The notes beneath the pieces are model-generated. The model worked only from the letters and a program-made list of their open reading frames with translations. It had not been told where the DNA came from and did no database searches. From Gordonia alkanivorans NBRC 16433 (GTDB lineage: Bacteria > Actinomycetota > Actinomycetes > Mycobacteriales > Mycobacteriaceae), in contig NZ_BACI01000002.1 in NCBI RefSeq assembly GCF_000225505.1, positions 124,001 through 188,000 on the forward strand: a DNA stretch of 64,000 nt, given 5' to 3'. Shown piece by piece: positions 1 through 8,419 of this stretch (positions are counted from its first letter, which is position 1; the number at the start of each line of letters is the position of its first letter). The translations under genes and the position numbers were made by a program.

Positions 1-1
1 C

Positions 2-346
2 TTCACCGCGTTCACCAGCAAGGGCATCGAGTGGGTCGGCGTCGTCGGCCTGTTCTTCGCAGCGGGCCTGACGCTCATCGCCGGCACGTTCTTCCGGTTC
101 GTGTCGCGGCGCGTCGAGATCCGCCCCGAGGACTACGAAGATGCCGAGATCGAGGACGGCGCCGGCGAGCTGGGCTTCTTCAGCCCGCATTCCTGGTGGC
201 CCATCCTGATCGCCCTCGGCGCCTCCACCTTCGCCGTCGGCTTCGCCTCCGGCAACTGGTGGCTCGCGATCTTCGCGGCCGTGGCGATCATGGGTGCTGC
301 CGCCGGTCTCGTCTTCGAGTACCACGTCGGTCCCGAGAAGCACTGA
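2..346 (+). CDS. ctaF: Cytochrome c oxidase subunit 4 (CtaF), 5'-truncated
   Basis: The reading frame is open from the window edge and ends in TGA after 114 visible residues; the start lies outside the window. Three hydrophobic stretches are visible (around [32 protein letters not shown] and [19 protein letters not shown]), with an acidic loop between the first two. This matches the small actinobacterial subunit IV of the aa3 oxidase (Rv2199c type), an accessory membrane subunit of the bcc-aa3 supercomplex. The family assignment rests on this pattern and on the neighbouring qcrCAB-ctaE genes. A hairpin terminator follows directly. Confidence 0.85.
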   Translation, partial: FTAFTSKGIEWVGVVGLFFAAGLTLIAGTFFRFVSRRVEIRPEDYEDAEIEDGAGELGFFSPHSWWPILIALGASTFAVGFASGNWWLAIFAAVAIMGAAAGLVFEYHVGPEKH

Positions 347-367
347 GCGCTCGCAAGAACCAGTACA

Positions 368-405
368 GACGACGCCCCACCTCCAGGGTGGGGCGTCGTC
401 TTTTT
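368..405 (+). terminator. Rho-independent terminator after ctaF
   Basis: A perfect 14-bp stem (GACGACGCCCCACC with GGTGGGGCGTCGTC) closes a 5-nt loop and is followed by five T residues on the plus strand. It lies between ctaF and the convergent PAP2/diacylglycerol kinase gene. The minus-strand side lacks a T-run, so it mainly ends the ctaF transcript. Confidence 0.9.
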
Positions 406-412
406 GTCTGTG

Positions 413-1927
413 TCAGCGGCTTTGGGGGACCGTCGGATCATCGGCGCACGGGACGTACACCTTGAGTCTGCGGTAGTCCACACGAAAGTGGGCGTCGGTG
501 AAGCTGTCCTCGACCTCACCGTCGTGGGACACGGCCACCGGGCCGCCGACGGCGGTGAACCGGAATTCGGGGACCTGCATCTCGTGGTACAGCCGGGAGC
601 GCTCGAGACGGCCGGCAGCGAGAGATCCCAAGAGCCGCAGAGTCGCCCAGCGGTGACCGGTCTCCAGGATCCGGACGTCGAGCAGGCCGTCGTCGAGCCG
701 TAGGCGCCGCGTGGGGAGGAATCCCGTGGGCTGGTAGATCGAGTTGCCGATCAGGAACAGGGAGACGTCGAGGATCCGTCCGTCGACCTCGATGCAGACG
801 TGGGCGTCCTGGCGGATCACCCGGAAGATCGCGGTGGCGGTGGCGAGCGGACGGCTGATGCGATGCCGGAGACGCTCCCTGATTCGCACGAAATGCGGGT
901 ACGCGCCGATGCTCGCCGTGTTCAGGATCAGCCGGGAGTCGTTGAGCCACACCGCGTCGACCCGGGACACCGAACCGGTGGCGATGGCACCGACGGTGTC
1001 CTCGACCGTGCCACAACCGATGTCGCGCGCGAAGTGGTTGAAGGTACCGGCCGGGAACACCGCGAGCGGCAGGTCCGCGTCGATGGCCGCGCGCGCCGCA
1101 CAGGCGGCCGTGCCGTCTCCGCCGGCGACGCCGAGGATCGACGCGTGCGCCGCGGCTTCGGCGAATACCGTTGCGACGTCGTCATCTTCGCCGAGCTCGA
1201 CGATCTCGACCGCGGGAAGGGCGTCCCGGATGTCATCCAGAACCCGACGACCCCGTCCGTCCGACGAGGCAGGGTTCACGACCACGACGAGACCGGCGCC
1301 GTCCGGGCGCGGCTCCGCCTCGACGACCGTCGGGTCGGCGAGAGATATCGACGGGCGGGTGATCGGGGGTACGACCCGGGTTCCCAGTGTCGCGACCGTG
1401 GCACCGATTCCGAGCCCGACCACGACATCACCGGGGTAGTGGGCGCCGGTCGCGACGCGGGAGAGTCCGACGAGGCCGGCCAGCGCCGACAGCAGCAGAC
1501 CTGCGGGCGGACTCTCGACAGCCACCCCCACCGCGAAGGCTGCGGCGCTGGCGGAGTGTCCGGAGGGAAACGAGCTCGACGTCGGTTGCCGACGTCCGCG
1601 ACGAGGGACCGGAATGAGCCCCGGAGAAGGACGTGCACGGCGTCGAATCCGCTTGGCGCCCTGATTGGTCACGAGACTGGTGACGGCCAGCGAGGCCACT
1701 CCTCGGGCGGCTCCCCGCTGGAGTGACGGCCGGCCGGAGACGGCCAGACCGGCTGCGATCGCCATCCAGAGTTTCGAGTGGTCGGCAGCATGGGTCAGCA
1801 CCGGCATCGTCTTGTCCAGCAGCGGGCTCGGCGACCGGGCGATCGTGTCGTAGATCTCGGCGTCGAGAGTGCCCATCCCGCGGGTGATCTGGGACAGGCC
1901 GGAACCACGATGTCGTAACCGGCGCAT
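413..1927 (-). CDS. Bifunctional PAP2 phosphatase / diacylglycerol kinase
   Basis: A 504-residue two-domain lipid enzyme. The N-terminal half carries the PAP2 acid phosphatase signature: KRIRRRARPSP, then SFPSGHS, then SRVATGAHYPGD (Arg, His and Asp of the catalytic site) between hydrophobic helices. The C-terminal half, from about residue 210, is a diacylglycerol/lipid kinase catalytic domain with VVVVNPASSDG and the nucleotide-binding GGDGT motif. Together the domains could dephosphorylate a lipid phosphate and phosphorylate diacylglycerol or a similar lipid; the real substrates cannot be read from sequence. The ATG at 1927 is preferred because the upstream extension is an Arg/Pro-rich low-complexity stretch. 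Confidence 0.87.
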   Translation of the reverse strand: MRRLRHRGSGLSQITRGMGTLDAEIYDTIARSPSPLLDKTMPVLTHAADHSKLWMAIAAGLAVSGRPSLQRGAARGVASLAVTSLVTNQGAKRIRRRARPSPGLIPVPRRGRRQPTSSSFPSGHSASAAAFAVGVAVESPPAGLLLSALAGLVGLSRVATGAHYPGDVVVGLGIGATVATLGTRVVPPITRPSISLADPTVVEAEPRPDGAGLVVVVNPASSDGRGRRVLDDIRDALPAVEIVELGEDDDVATVFAEAAAHASILGVAGGDGTAACAARAAIDADLPLAVFPAGTFNHFARDIGCGTVEDTVGAIATGSVSRVDAVWLNDSRLILNTASIGAYPHFVRIRERLRHRISRPLATATAIFRVIRQDAHVCIEVDGRILDVSLFLIGNSIYQPTGFLPTRRLRLDDGLLDVRILETGHRWATLRLLGSLAAGRLERSRLYHEMQVPEFRFTAVGGPVAVSHDGEVEDSFTDAHFRVDYRRLKVYVPCADDPTVPQSR

Positions 1928-2000
1928 GGTGTCCACCGTGCCACATCCGCGCCGTGTCCGTCGGAGCCGACGGGCCCGGCATGGTGGGGGAGGGGAGCGG

Positions 2001-2050
2001 GACAAAACAGCGGGCCGCCGTGCACCTGATGGTGCGCGACGGCCCGCTGT
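2001..2050 (-). terminator. Terminator downstream of qcrB
   Basis: Read on the minus strand, ACAGCGGGCCG pairs with CGGCCCGCTGT, an internal GTGCAC-type stem lies within, and the hairpin is followed by TTTTGTC. It begins 13 bases after the qcrB stop codon and ends the ctaE-qcrCAB transcript before the downstream lipid enzyme gene. Confidence 0.82.
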
Positions 2051-2062
2051 CTCGTGTGGTTA

Positions 2063-3685
2063 CTACTCGTCGAAGGGATTGCCACCCTTGGCCTGGAGAT
2101 CGCGAAGAGCCTTGCGCTCCGCAGCCTCGAGCTCGTGCTCGACCTCGACGTGGCGCAACTGCTCCTCCGGCGGGTCGGCGGTCAGGATCGAACCCGTACC
2201 CGGGGCACCCGCGGAGCCGAGCTTGTTCATCCGCTTCGGCAGTGCGGCACCCTCGTAGGGGAGCGGGATCGGGTGACCGTGGCTGTCGACCGGGCCGAGC
2301 GGCTGGTGCAGCTCGATGTACTCACCCTGCGGCAGGCGCTTGATGATGCCGGTCTCGATGCCGTGTGCCAGGACCTCGCGGTCGCTGCGCTGCAGCGAGA
2401 TCGCCCAGCGGTATGCGATGAAGTACACCAGCGGCGGCAGGATGATCAGACCGATTCGACCGATCCACGTCGTCGCGTTGAGCGAGATGTGGAACTTGAA
2501 CGCGATGATGTCGTTCATGCACGCCAGCGTCAGCAGGATGTAGAACGAGAACGCCATCGCACCGATCGCGGTACGCACCGGGGTGTCACGCGGACGCTGC
2601 AGCAGGTTGTGGTGAGCGTCGTCGCCGGTGAGCCTCTTCTCGATCCACGGGTAGGCGAACATCAGACCGAACATGATGGTCATGATCAGGACGACCCAGT
2701 TCGACATCACCACGGTGTAGTTGCCGAGGTACAGCTCCCATGCCGGGAACAGACGGATCAAACCGTCGGTCCATTGCATGTAGATGTCCGGCTGCGAGCC
2801 TGCTGACACCTGTGCCGGGTTGTACGGGCCGATGTTCCAGACCGGGTTGATCTGGAATATGCCGGCCATGATGGCCAGCACACCGGTGACGAAGGCGAAC
2901 ATCGCGCCGGCCTTGGCCGCGAACACCGGCATGATCCGGACACCGACGACGTTCTTCTCGGTGCGGCCGGGGCCGGGGAACTGCGTGTGCTTCTGGTACC
3001 AGACGAGCGCCAGGTGAGCGCCGATCAGAGCCAGGATGATGCCCGGGAAGAGCAGGATGTGCAGCACGTACAGGCGCGGGATGATGATGTCGCCGGGGAA
3101 GTCCCCGCCGAACAGCGCCCAGTGAATCCAGGTACCGACGACCGGGATGCCGAGGACGATGCCGCTCATCGCGGCGCGGACGCCGGTGCCCGAGAGCAGG
3201 TCGTCGGGGAGCGAGTAGCCGAAGAAGCCCTCGAACATGGCCAGGATCAGCAGCAGGCAGCCGATGATCCAGTTGGCCTCACGCGGCCGGCGGAACGCAC
3301 CGGTGAAGAAGATGCGCGCCATGTGGATGATGATCGACGCGGCGAACAGCAGTGCTGCCCAGTGGTGGATCTGGCGGACGAACAGGCCACCGCGAACCTC
3401 GAAGGAGAGGTCCAGGGTGGTCTCGTACGCCTTGGTCATCATGACGCCGTTGAGCGGCTGGTACGCGCCGTCGTAGACGACCTGCGTCATCGACGGATCG
3501 AAGAACAGCGAGAGATAGACACCCGAGATCAGCAGGATGATGAAGCTGTAGAGCGCGATCTCACCCAGCATGAACGACCAATGGGTGGGGAACACCTTGT
3601 TGATCTGGCGACGCATACCCGCGGCGAGGTGATACCGCGAGTCCACTTCCTCGGCTTGTGTGCCGAGACGGTCTGCGATGGTCAT
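2063..3685 (-). CDS. qcrB: Menaquinol-cytochrome c reductase cytochrome b subunit
   Basis: A 540-residue cytochrome b of the actinobacterial bcc complex (complex III), which oxidises menaquinol and passes electrons to the Rieske protein and the dihaem cytochrome c. The paired haem-ligand histidines are visible in [19 protein letters not shown] and in [18 protein letters not shown]. The long hydrophilic C-terminus (about 110 residues, ending [15 protein letters not shown]) is typical of actinobacterial QcrB and absent from classical cytochrome b. The start codon overlaps the qcrA stop (ATGA), indicating translational coupling. QcrB is the known target of imidazopyridine inhibitors such as Q203 in mycobacteria. 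Confidence 0.97.
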   Translation of the reverse strand: MTIADRLGTQAEEVDSRYHLAAGMRRQINKVFPTHWSFMLGEIALYSFIILLISGVYLSLFFDPSMTQVVYDGAYQPLNGVMMTKAYETTLDLSFEVRGGLFVRQIHHWAALLFAASIIIHMARIFFTGAFRRPREANWIIGCLLLILAMFEGFFGYSLPDDLLSGTGVRAAMSGIVLGIPVVGTWIHWALFGGDFPGDIIIPRLYVLHILLFPGIILALIGAHLALVWYQKHTQFPGPGRTEKNVVGVRIMPVFAAKAGAMFAFVTGVLAIMAGIFQINPVWNIGPYNPAQVSAGSQPDIYMQWTDGLIRLFPAWELYLGNYTVVMSNWVVLIMTIMFGLMFAYPWIEKRLTGDDAHHNLLQRPRDTPVRTAIGAMAFSFYILLTLACMNDIIAFKFHISLNATTWIGRIGLIILPPLVYFIAYRWAISLQRSDREVLAHGIETGIIKRLPQGEYIELHQPLGPVDSHGHPIPLPYEGAALPKRMNKLGSAGAPGTGSILTADPPEEQLRHVEVEHELEAAERKALRDLQAKGGNPFDE

Positions 3686-4839
3686 GACTTACGCTCCCAG
3701 AATGCCGGTCCGACGGGCTCGATGAAGTCGCCTGCCGCAACGAGGTAACCCTCGTTGTTCACCGTGATCGGCAGCTGTGCGAGAGCGCGGGCAGCCGGTC
3801 CGAAGATCGGCTTGGCGTACTCGAGCGCGTCGAACTGCGACTGGTGGCAGGGACACAGGATGCGATTGCTCCGCTGCTCGTACAGCGAGGCGGGGCAACC
3901 GAGGTGGCTGCAGACCTTGGTGAAGGCGAAGTAGTCACCGTAGTTGAAGCTCTCCTGACCCTGGCGCTTGATGGCGCGGGCCGCGTCCTCGGGACGCAGG
4001 CGGATGAGCATGACGGGGTTGCGGACCTCGTGCAGGCTCTCCATCAGCGCGTGACGGGAGTGCTCGGTCTCGCCGAACCCGTTGGAACGACGCCACGGGA
4101 AGACGGTCTCCATGCCGCCGGCGTCGAGATCCTCGGGACGGACCAGGGCGACCTGGTACGGATTGCCCGTGTCGCGACGCAGGTAGATCGTCTCGTTGGG
4201 GTCGGCCTTCGAGTTGTAGATCGGCGACCAGCCCGAGTGCCACAGGGGAGAGTTCTCCCGCTCGGCCCACGGGTTCTTGATGAAGCCACCGAGGAAGGCG
4301 ACGAGACCGGTCAGCGCGAAGGCGCCCAGACCGAAACCGGCCGAACCGATGAGCATCTTGCGACGACCCAGGGTCGAGGTGGTGCCGGTGTCCTGCAGGA
4401 GTCCGACGATCGTCTTCTTGTCGATCTCGGCCGAACCGCCGTCGTGGCGGTCCTGGACGGAGATCTCCGACGGGATGAACTTCTTGGTGATCAGGATCAT
4501 CGCGATGCCGATGGCGAGCACCGAGAGACCGAACGTCGCGCCGAGAAGCGGCGTGTTGAACGTGTACCACCAGTAGTTCGGGTCGTCCGGAAGGGCGAAT
4601 TCCCAATGGTTGAACAGGAAGATGCCCAGGCAGGCGAGGGCGGAGATGCCGGCGATCGTGAACCAGATCGCGACCTGGCGCTCGGCGCGCTTCTCGACCT
4701 TCGTACCCGGCTCGGGGTACCGCTCGGCCCGATGGATGATCTCGACACCGTCGAGATTGGTACCGAGTTTGACGAGCTCCTCGGTGCTCATCTGCTCCAG
4801 TTCGTCCCTCGACGGGACGTCCTTGTCACTGCCGCTCAT
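3682..4839 (-). CDS. qcrA: Menaquinol-cytochrome c reductase Rieske iron-sulfur subunit
   Basis: A 385-residue Rieske protein. The 2Fe-2S ligands are in CSHLGCPAS and CPCHQSQFD near the C-terminus. Three hydrophobic segments precede the cluster domain, as in actinobacterial QcrA, instead of the single anchor of proteobacterial Rieske proteins. It takes electrons from menaquinol and delivers them to QcrC within the bcc-aa3 supercomplex. The ATG at 4839 is chosen because it overlaps the qcrC stop as ATGA and gives the sequence [16 protein letters not shown]; the upstream extension is an Arg/His-rich translation of qcrC coding sequence. Confidence 0.96.
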   Translation of the reverse strand: MSGSDKDVPSRDELEQMSTEELVKLGTNLDGVEIIHRAERYPEPGTKVEKRAERQVAIWFTIAGISALACLGIFLFNHWEFALPDDPNYWWYTFNTPLLGATFGLSVLAIGIAMILITKKFIPSEISVQDRHDGGSAEIDKKTIVGLLQDTGTTSTLGRRKMLIGSAGFGLGAFALTGLVAFLGGFIKNPWAERENSPLWHSGWSPIYNSKADPNETIYLRRDTGNPYQVALVRPEDLDAGGMETVFPWRRSNGFGETEHSRHALMESLHEVRNPVMLIRLRPEDAARAIKRQGQESFNYGDYFAFTKVCSHLGCPASLYEQRSNRILCPCHQSQFDALEYAKPIFGPAARALAQLPITVNNEGYLVAAGDFIEPVGPAFWERKS

Positions 4840-5687
4840 GCTCGAGATCCCATCCACATGGCGCCTGCGACGATGGCGATGACGCCGACAAACCACATCA
4901 CCATGCCCTCGCTGACCGGCCCGAAGCCGCCCAGTCCGAGTCCGCCGCTGGGCTGGGCCTCGGTCACGTACTTGACGTAGGCGATGATGTCTTTCTTTTC
5001 CTCCGGATTCAGCTGCCGGTTCGAGAACTTGGGCATGTTCTGCGGGCCGGTCAGCATCGCGGTGTAGATCTGCGCCTCGTCGACTCCGTCGAGCACGGGT
5101 GCGTACTTACCCGAGGACAGGGCGCCGCCACGACCGGTGAAGTTGTGGCAGGACGCGCAGTTGAGGCGGAACAGCTCACTGCCTCGACCGATGCTGTCGC
5201 CGCGGAGTGAACTCGAGGCGACCTCGCCGTTGGCGTCACGCGGGACCTGCGGTCCGCCGCCCTCGGCCTGGATGAAGGCGCCGAGCTGGTCGATCTGTTC
5301 GGTGGTGAACTTGGCGGGCTTGCGCTGCGCCTGTGCCTCACCACGCGCGGCCGGCATACGGCCGGTCGACACCTGGAAGTACACGGCGGCATCGCCGACG
5401 CCGAGCAGTGCGGGACCACGATCGACGACACCTTGGAGGTTGGCGCCGTGACAGGTGATGCACGAGGTCTCGTAGAGCTTGCGGCCGTCGTTGATCATCG
5501 CGGCGTTGCTCTCGTCGGCCACCGCGACCTGGGGGTCGGGGGTGAGAACCGAGGCGAGCACACCGGCCATGACCAGACCGGCCAGCAGCACGATGGTACC
5601 GCTTGCGCGGCGACGGAGCTTGCGTCGGGCCTTGGCGCGGCGGGTGTCGGTGCCGCTGTCCGACGGTCGCGGTGGAGATGAACTCAT
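4836..5687 (-). CDS. qcrC: Menaquinol-cytochrome c reductase dihaem cytochrome c subunit
   Basis: A 283-residue membrane-anchored dihaem cytochrome c. Two CxxCH haem motifs are visible, CITCHG and CASCHN. There is an N-terminal membrane helix after a basic stretch ([10 protein letters not shown]) and a C-terminal helix near [17 protein letters not shown]. It replaces soluble cytochrome c and hands electrons directly to the aa3 oxidase. The ATG at 5687 gives [12 protein letters not shown] and is preferred over the far-upstream start, which extends across the ctaE-qcrC spacer. It lies in the ctaE-qcrC-qcrA-qcrB operon and overlaps qcrA by four bases. Confidence 0.96.
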   Translation of the reverse strand: MSSSPPRPSDSGTDTRRAKARRKLRRRASGTIVLLAGLVMAGVLASVLTPDPQVAVADESNAAMINDGRKLYETSCITCHGANLQGVVDRGPALLGVGDAAVYFQVSTGRMPAARGEAQAQRKPAKFTTEQIDQLGAFIQAEGGGPQVPRDANGEVASSSLRGDSIGRGSELFRLNCASCHNFTGRGGALSSGKYAPVLDGVDEAQIYTAMLTGPQNMPKFSNRQLNPEEKKDIIAYVKYVTEAQPSGGLGLGGFGPVSEGMVMWFVGVIAIVAGAMWMGSRA

Positions 5688-5778
5688 CTGTGACTCTCTA
5701 CTAAGCGGGACGGAGTGGAGATCTAGAGCGAGCTGCGCTCTGAGGTGGCGGATCGCGCGTCGCGCGGGGTCGACGGGG

Positions 5779-6390
5779 TCATCGGATGAAGTAGATCGTG
5801 ACGAACAGTCCGATCCAGACGATGTCGACGAAGTGCCAGTAGTAGGAGACAACGATTGCGGCGGTTGCCTGCGCCGGGGTGAACTTCGAGAGCTTGGTGC
5901 GGATGAGCAGGTAGACGAAGGCGATCAGTCCGCCAATGACGTGGAGGCCGTGGAAGCCTGTCGTCATGTAGAAGACCGAGCCGTACGCATCCGAGGCCAG
6001 GGTCGTGCCGTGGCCGACGAGCACGGTGTACTCGTACGCCTGACCGAGGACGAAGATCGTGCCCATGATGAGGGTGATCACGTACCAGCGGCGGAGGCCG
6101 AAGACGTCACCGCGCTCAGCGGCGAAGACGCCCATCTGGCAGGTCACCGACGAGAGGATCAGCACCGTCGTCACCGGGATGGCGAGGGCGAGATTCAACT
6201 CGGTCGGTGGCGGCGGCCACCCGACGGCGGAGTTGGCCCGGGCGACGAAGTACATCGCGAAGAGGCCAGCGAAGAACATGAGCTCACTGGACAGCCAGAC
6301 GATCGTGCCGACGCTGACCATGTTGGGCCGGTTCAGCGAGTGCACGCGCGAGGTTATCGCAGTCCCTGAGGTACCTACAGCGCTTGTCAC
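5779..6390 (-). CDS. ctaE: Cytochrome c oxidase subunit III
   Basis: A 203-residue integral membrane protein with five hydrophobic segments. Family residues are visible in [18 protein letters not shown] and in the C-terminal [14 protein letters not shown]. It is subunit III of the aa3-type terminal oxidase, which in actinobacteria forms a supercomplex with QcrCAB. Translation starts at GTG (6390). The gene heads the operon, with 91 bp between its stop and the start of qcrC. Confidence 0.96.
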   Translation of the reverse strand: MTSAVGTSGTAITSRVHSLNRPNMVSVGTIVWLSSELMFFAGLFAMYFVARANSAVGWPPPPTELNLALAIPVTTVLILSSVTCQMGVFAAERGDVFGLRRWYVITLIMGTIFVLGQAYEYTVLVGHGTTLASDAYGSVFYMTTGFHGLHVIGGLIAFVYLLIRTKLSKFTPAQATAAIVVSYYWHFVDIVWIGLFVTIYFIR

Positions 6391-6558
6391 ATGTGAAGTA
6401 TGACGGTTCGTAGTAAGCGGTGGCCACCCGGGTCGGATATTGGGTTCGCCTTTTTATTCCGCTGCAGGTCGGGGGCCATGTCATGTCGTCTCCGGCGTGT
6501 CCGCACACCCTCTCCGACGCTCTGTTCCCGTCCATGACGCGGTGGCTACGGTGAGTTC

Positions 6559-7056
6559 ATGTCGAGTTCGGATTCCTCCGGTCCCCGCGACCTCAACGGG
6601 CGGGTCGTCGCCCGGGGTCGCCTGGCGCGCCTGCGATCCCGGCTGCGGGGCGGTGGCGGCACCGGCCCGCTCGGGCTCGCCGACGACGTGGTGGTCGTCG
6701 CCGGCTCGGACGACGACGCGATCGCCTCGTCGACGGCCCTCGACGCGTCGTCGTGGCGGGCCGAGGAAGAGGTCATCCTCCGCCACGATCTGGAGGTGCC
6801 CGCGGATCGGCTCGCCGACGCCGCCGCGGTGGCCGCTCTCGACGGGTACGAGGTGGTCGACGACGAGCGTTGGGGGCCGCGGCCGCAGACCGTCGACGAT
6901 CGGCTCGAGGTTCTCGTCTTGGCGCGGGTCCAGTTGCTCGACGCCATGCATCTGTCCCAGGAACGGTCCCGGATGGCGAGTCTGGGCTCCCGCCACGGCG
7001 GAATCGCACGACGATGGTCCGTACTGCAGCGTCCGCCGGGCGGGGCGGGGCACTAG
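6559..7056 (+). CDS. Hypothetical protein upstream of trpD
   Basis: A 165-residue protein that I do not recognise. It is rich in Arg, Ala and Asp, with no signal peptide or membrane helix. A basic segment (RGRLARLRSRLRGGGG) is followed by an acidic middle part and a helical C-terminal part (RLEVLVLARVQLLDAMHLSQE). Base composition resembles its neighbours. It starts at ATG 6559, divergent from ctaE, and ends 11 bases before trpD, so the two are probably co-transcribed. No function can be assigned from sequence. Confidence 0.62.
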   Translation: MSSSDSSGPRDLNGRVVARGRLARLRSRLRGGGGTGPLGLADDVVVVAGSDDDAIASSTALDASSWRAEEEVILRHDLEVPADRLADAAAVAALDGYEVVDDERWGPRPQTVDDRLEVLVLARVQLLDAMHLSQERSRMASLGSRHGGIARRWSVLQRPPGGAGH

Positions 7057-7067
7057 GCTCTCTGCCT

Positions 7068-8144
7068 GTGAGTACCGCACAGTCTGCCTTCACCTGGCCG
7101 CAGATCCTCGGCAAGATCACCGATCGCATCGACCTGTCCGCCGAAGAGGCGGGGTGGGCGATGAACGAGATCATGACCGACAGCGCCAGCGGCGCCCAGA
7201 TCGCCGCCTTCGGTGTCGGCGTGAAGATGAAGGGCGCGGCGCCCGGCGAACTCGTCGGGCTGGCGCAGGCGATGCTCGACCATGCGACGCTCGTCGAGGT
7301 GAGCCGTCCGGCGGTCGACGTGGTCGGCACCGGCGGCGACCGGTCGCACACCGTCAACATCTCCACGATGACCTCGATCGTGATCGCGGCCGCCGGAGTC
7401 CCGGTCGTGAAGCACGGGAACCGCGCGGCGTCGTCGAAGAGCGGCGGTGCCGACGTACTCGAGGCGCTCGGGGTGGACATCACCCTGTCGGCCGACGCGG
7501 TCGCGCAGTGTGTGGAGGAACTGGGCATCGGGTTCTGCTTCGCGCCGGTGTTCCACCCGGCCTTCCGGTTCACGGGGCCGCCGCGCAAGGAGATCGGCAT
7601 CCCGACCGTGTTCAACGTGCTCGGACCGCTGACGAATCCGGCCCGGCCCACCTCCGGCCTCATCGGCTGCGCCTTCGCCGACCTCGCCCCGGTTCTCGCC
7701 AGCGCGTTCGCCGATCGCGGCGGCTCGGCTCTGGTGGTGCGCGGCGACGACGGCCTCGACGAACTCACCACGACCACCACCTCGACGGTGTGGCAGGTCG
7801 TCGGCGGCCAGGTGTCCCAGCTCAGCATCGACCCGGCCGATCTCGGCATCGCTCGCGTGGAGCTGTCCGCGCTGCAGGGCGGCGATGCGGTCGCGAACGC
7901 TGCTATCGCGCGCGAATTGTTCTCGGGGACAACAGGTCCCGTACGCGACGCGGTGTTGCTGAACTCCGCCGGCGCGATCGTGGCGTTCGAACAGCAGGGC
8001 CCGATGACCTCGGTCGAGCTGACCGAGGCGCTCGGCGCCGCCAAGGATCGCGCCGCCGACGCCATCGACTCGGGTGCGGCGGCGGCGCTGCTCGACCGAT
8101 GGGCCGCGCTCAGCACTCAGCTGGGGGCGGCCGCCCGCGGTTAG
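7068..8144 (+). CDS. trpD: Anthranilate phosphoribosyltransferase
   Basis: A 358-residue enzyme that transfers phosphoribose from PRPP to anthranilate, the second committed step of tryptophan synthesis. The PRPP-binding motif VDVVGTGGDRSHTVNIST and the KHGNRAASSKSGGADVLEALG region are intact. The GTG at 7068 gives VSTAQSAFTWPQIL and a normal family length; the longer upstream frame overlaps the preceding gene. As in M. tuberculosis, trpD lies beside the ctaE/qcr genes and away from the other trp genes. Its last bases overlap the convergent Lrp-type gene by four bases. Confidence 0.96.
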   Translation: MSTAQSAFTWPQILGKITDRIDLSAEEAGWAMNEIMTDSASGAQIAAFGVGVKMKGAAPGELVGLAQAMLDHATLVEVSRPAVDVVGTGGDRSHTVNISTMTSIVIAAAGVPVVKHGNRAASSKSGGADVLEALGVDITLSADAVAQCVEELGIGFCFAPVFHPAFRFTGPPRKEIGIPTVFNVLGPLTNPARPTSGLIGCAFADLAPVLASAFADRGGSALVVRGDDGLDELTTTTTSTVWQVVGGQVSQLSIDPADLGIARVELSALQGGDAVANAAIARELFSGTTGPVRDAVLLNSAGAIVAFEQQGPMTSVELTEALGAAKDRAADAIDSGAAAALLDRWAALSTQLGAAARG

Positions 8145-8419
8145 TTCTCGCCGATCGAGAAGCCACCCTCCACGTCCGAGCTGGAGTAGCTGCGGAACGC
8201 GATGTGGGTGGCGGACTTGAGCACTCCGGGCAGTCGGTTGATCTGCCCGGTCACCACGGATGCGATGTGCTCGTGATCGCGGACGCGGATCTTCGCGATG
8301 AGGTCGACGTCGCCCGCGCAGGAGTACACCTCTTCGACGCCGGCGATGTCGGCCACGGCCTGAGCGGTCTCCGGGATCTGGTGGATGTCGGCCTGGATGA
8401 GGACGATGGCAGTGATCAT
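8141..8419 (-). CDS. Stand-alone Lrp/AsnC ligand-binding (RAM) domain protein
   Basis: A 92-residue protein corresponding only to the effector-binding RAM domain of Lrp/AsnC regulators. The beta-alpha-beta pattern is visible in MITAIVLIQADIHQI and GDVDLIAKIRVRDHEH. No helix-turn-helix DNA-binding domain is present. Such proteins oligomerise and bind amino acids or related ligands; the ligand is unknown here. Its ATG overlaps the stop of the upstream exonuclease gene (ATGA), suggesting translational coupling, and its stop overlaps the convergent trpD stop. Confidence 0.85.
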   Translation of the reverse strand: MITAIVLIQADIHQIPETAQAVADIAGVEEVYSCAGDVDLIAKIRVRDHEHIASVVTGQINRLPGVLKSATHIAFRSYSSSDVEGGFSIGEN

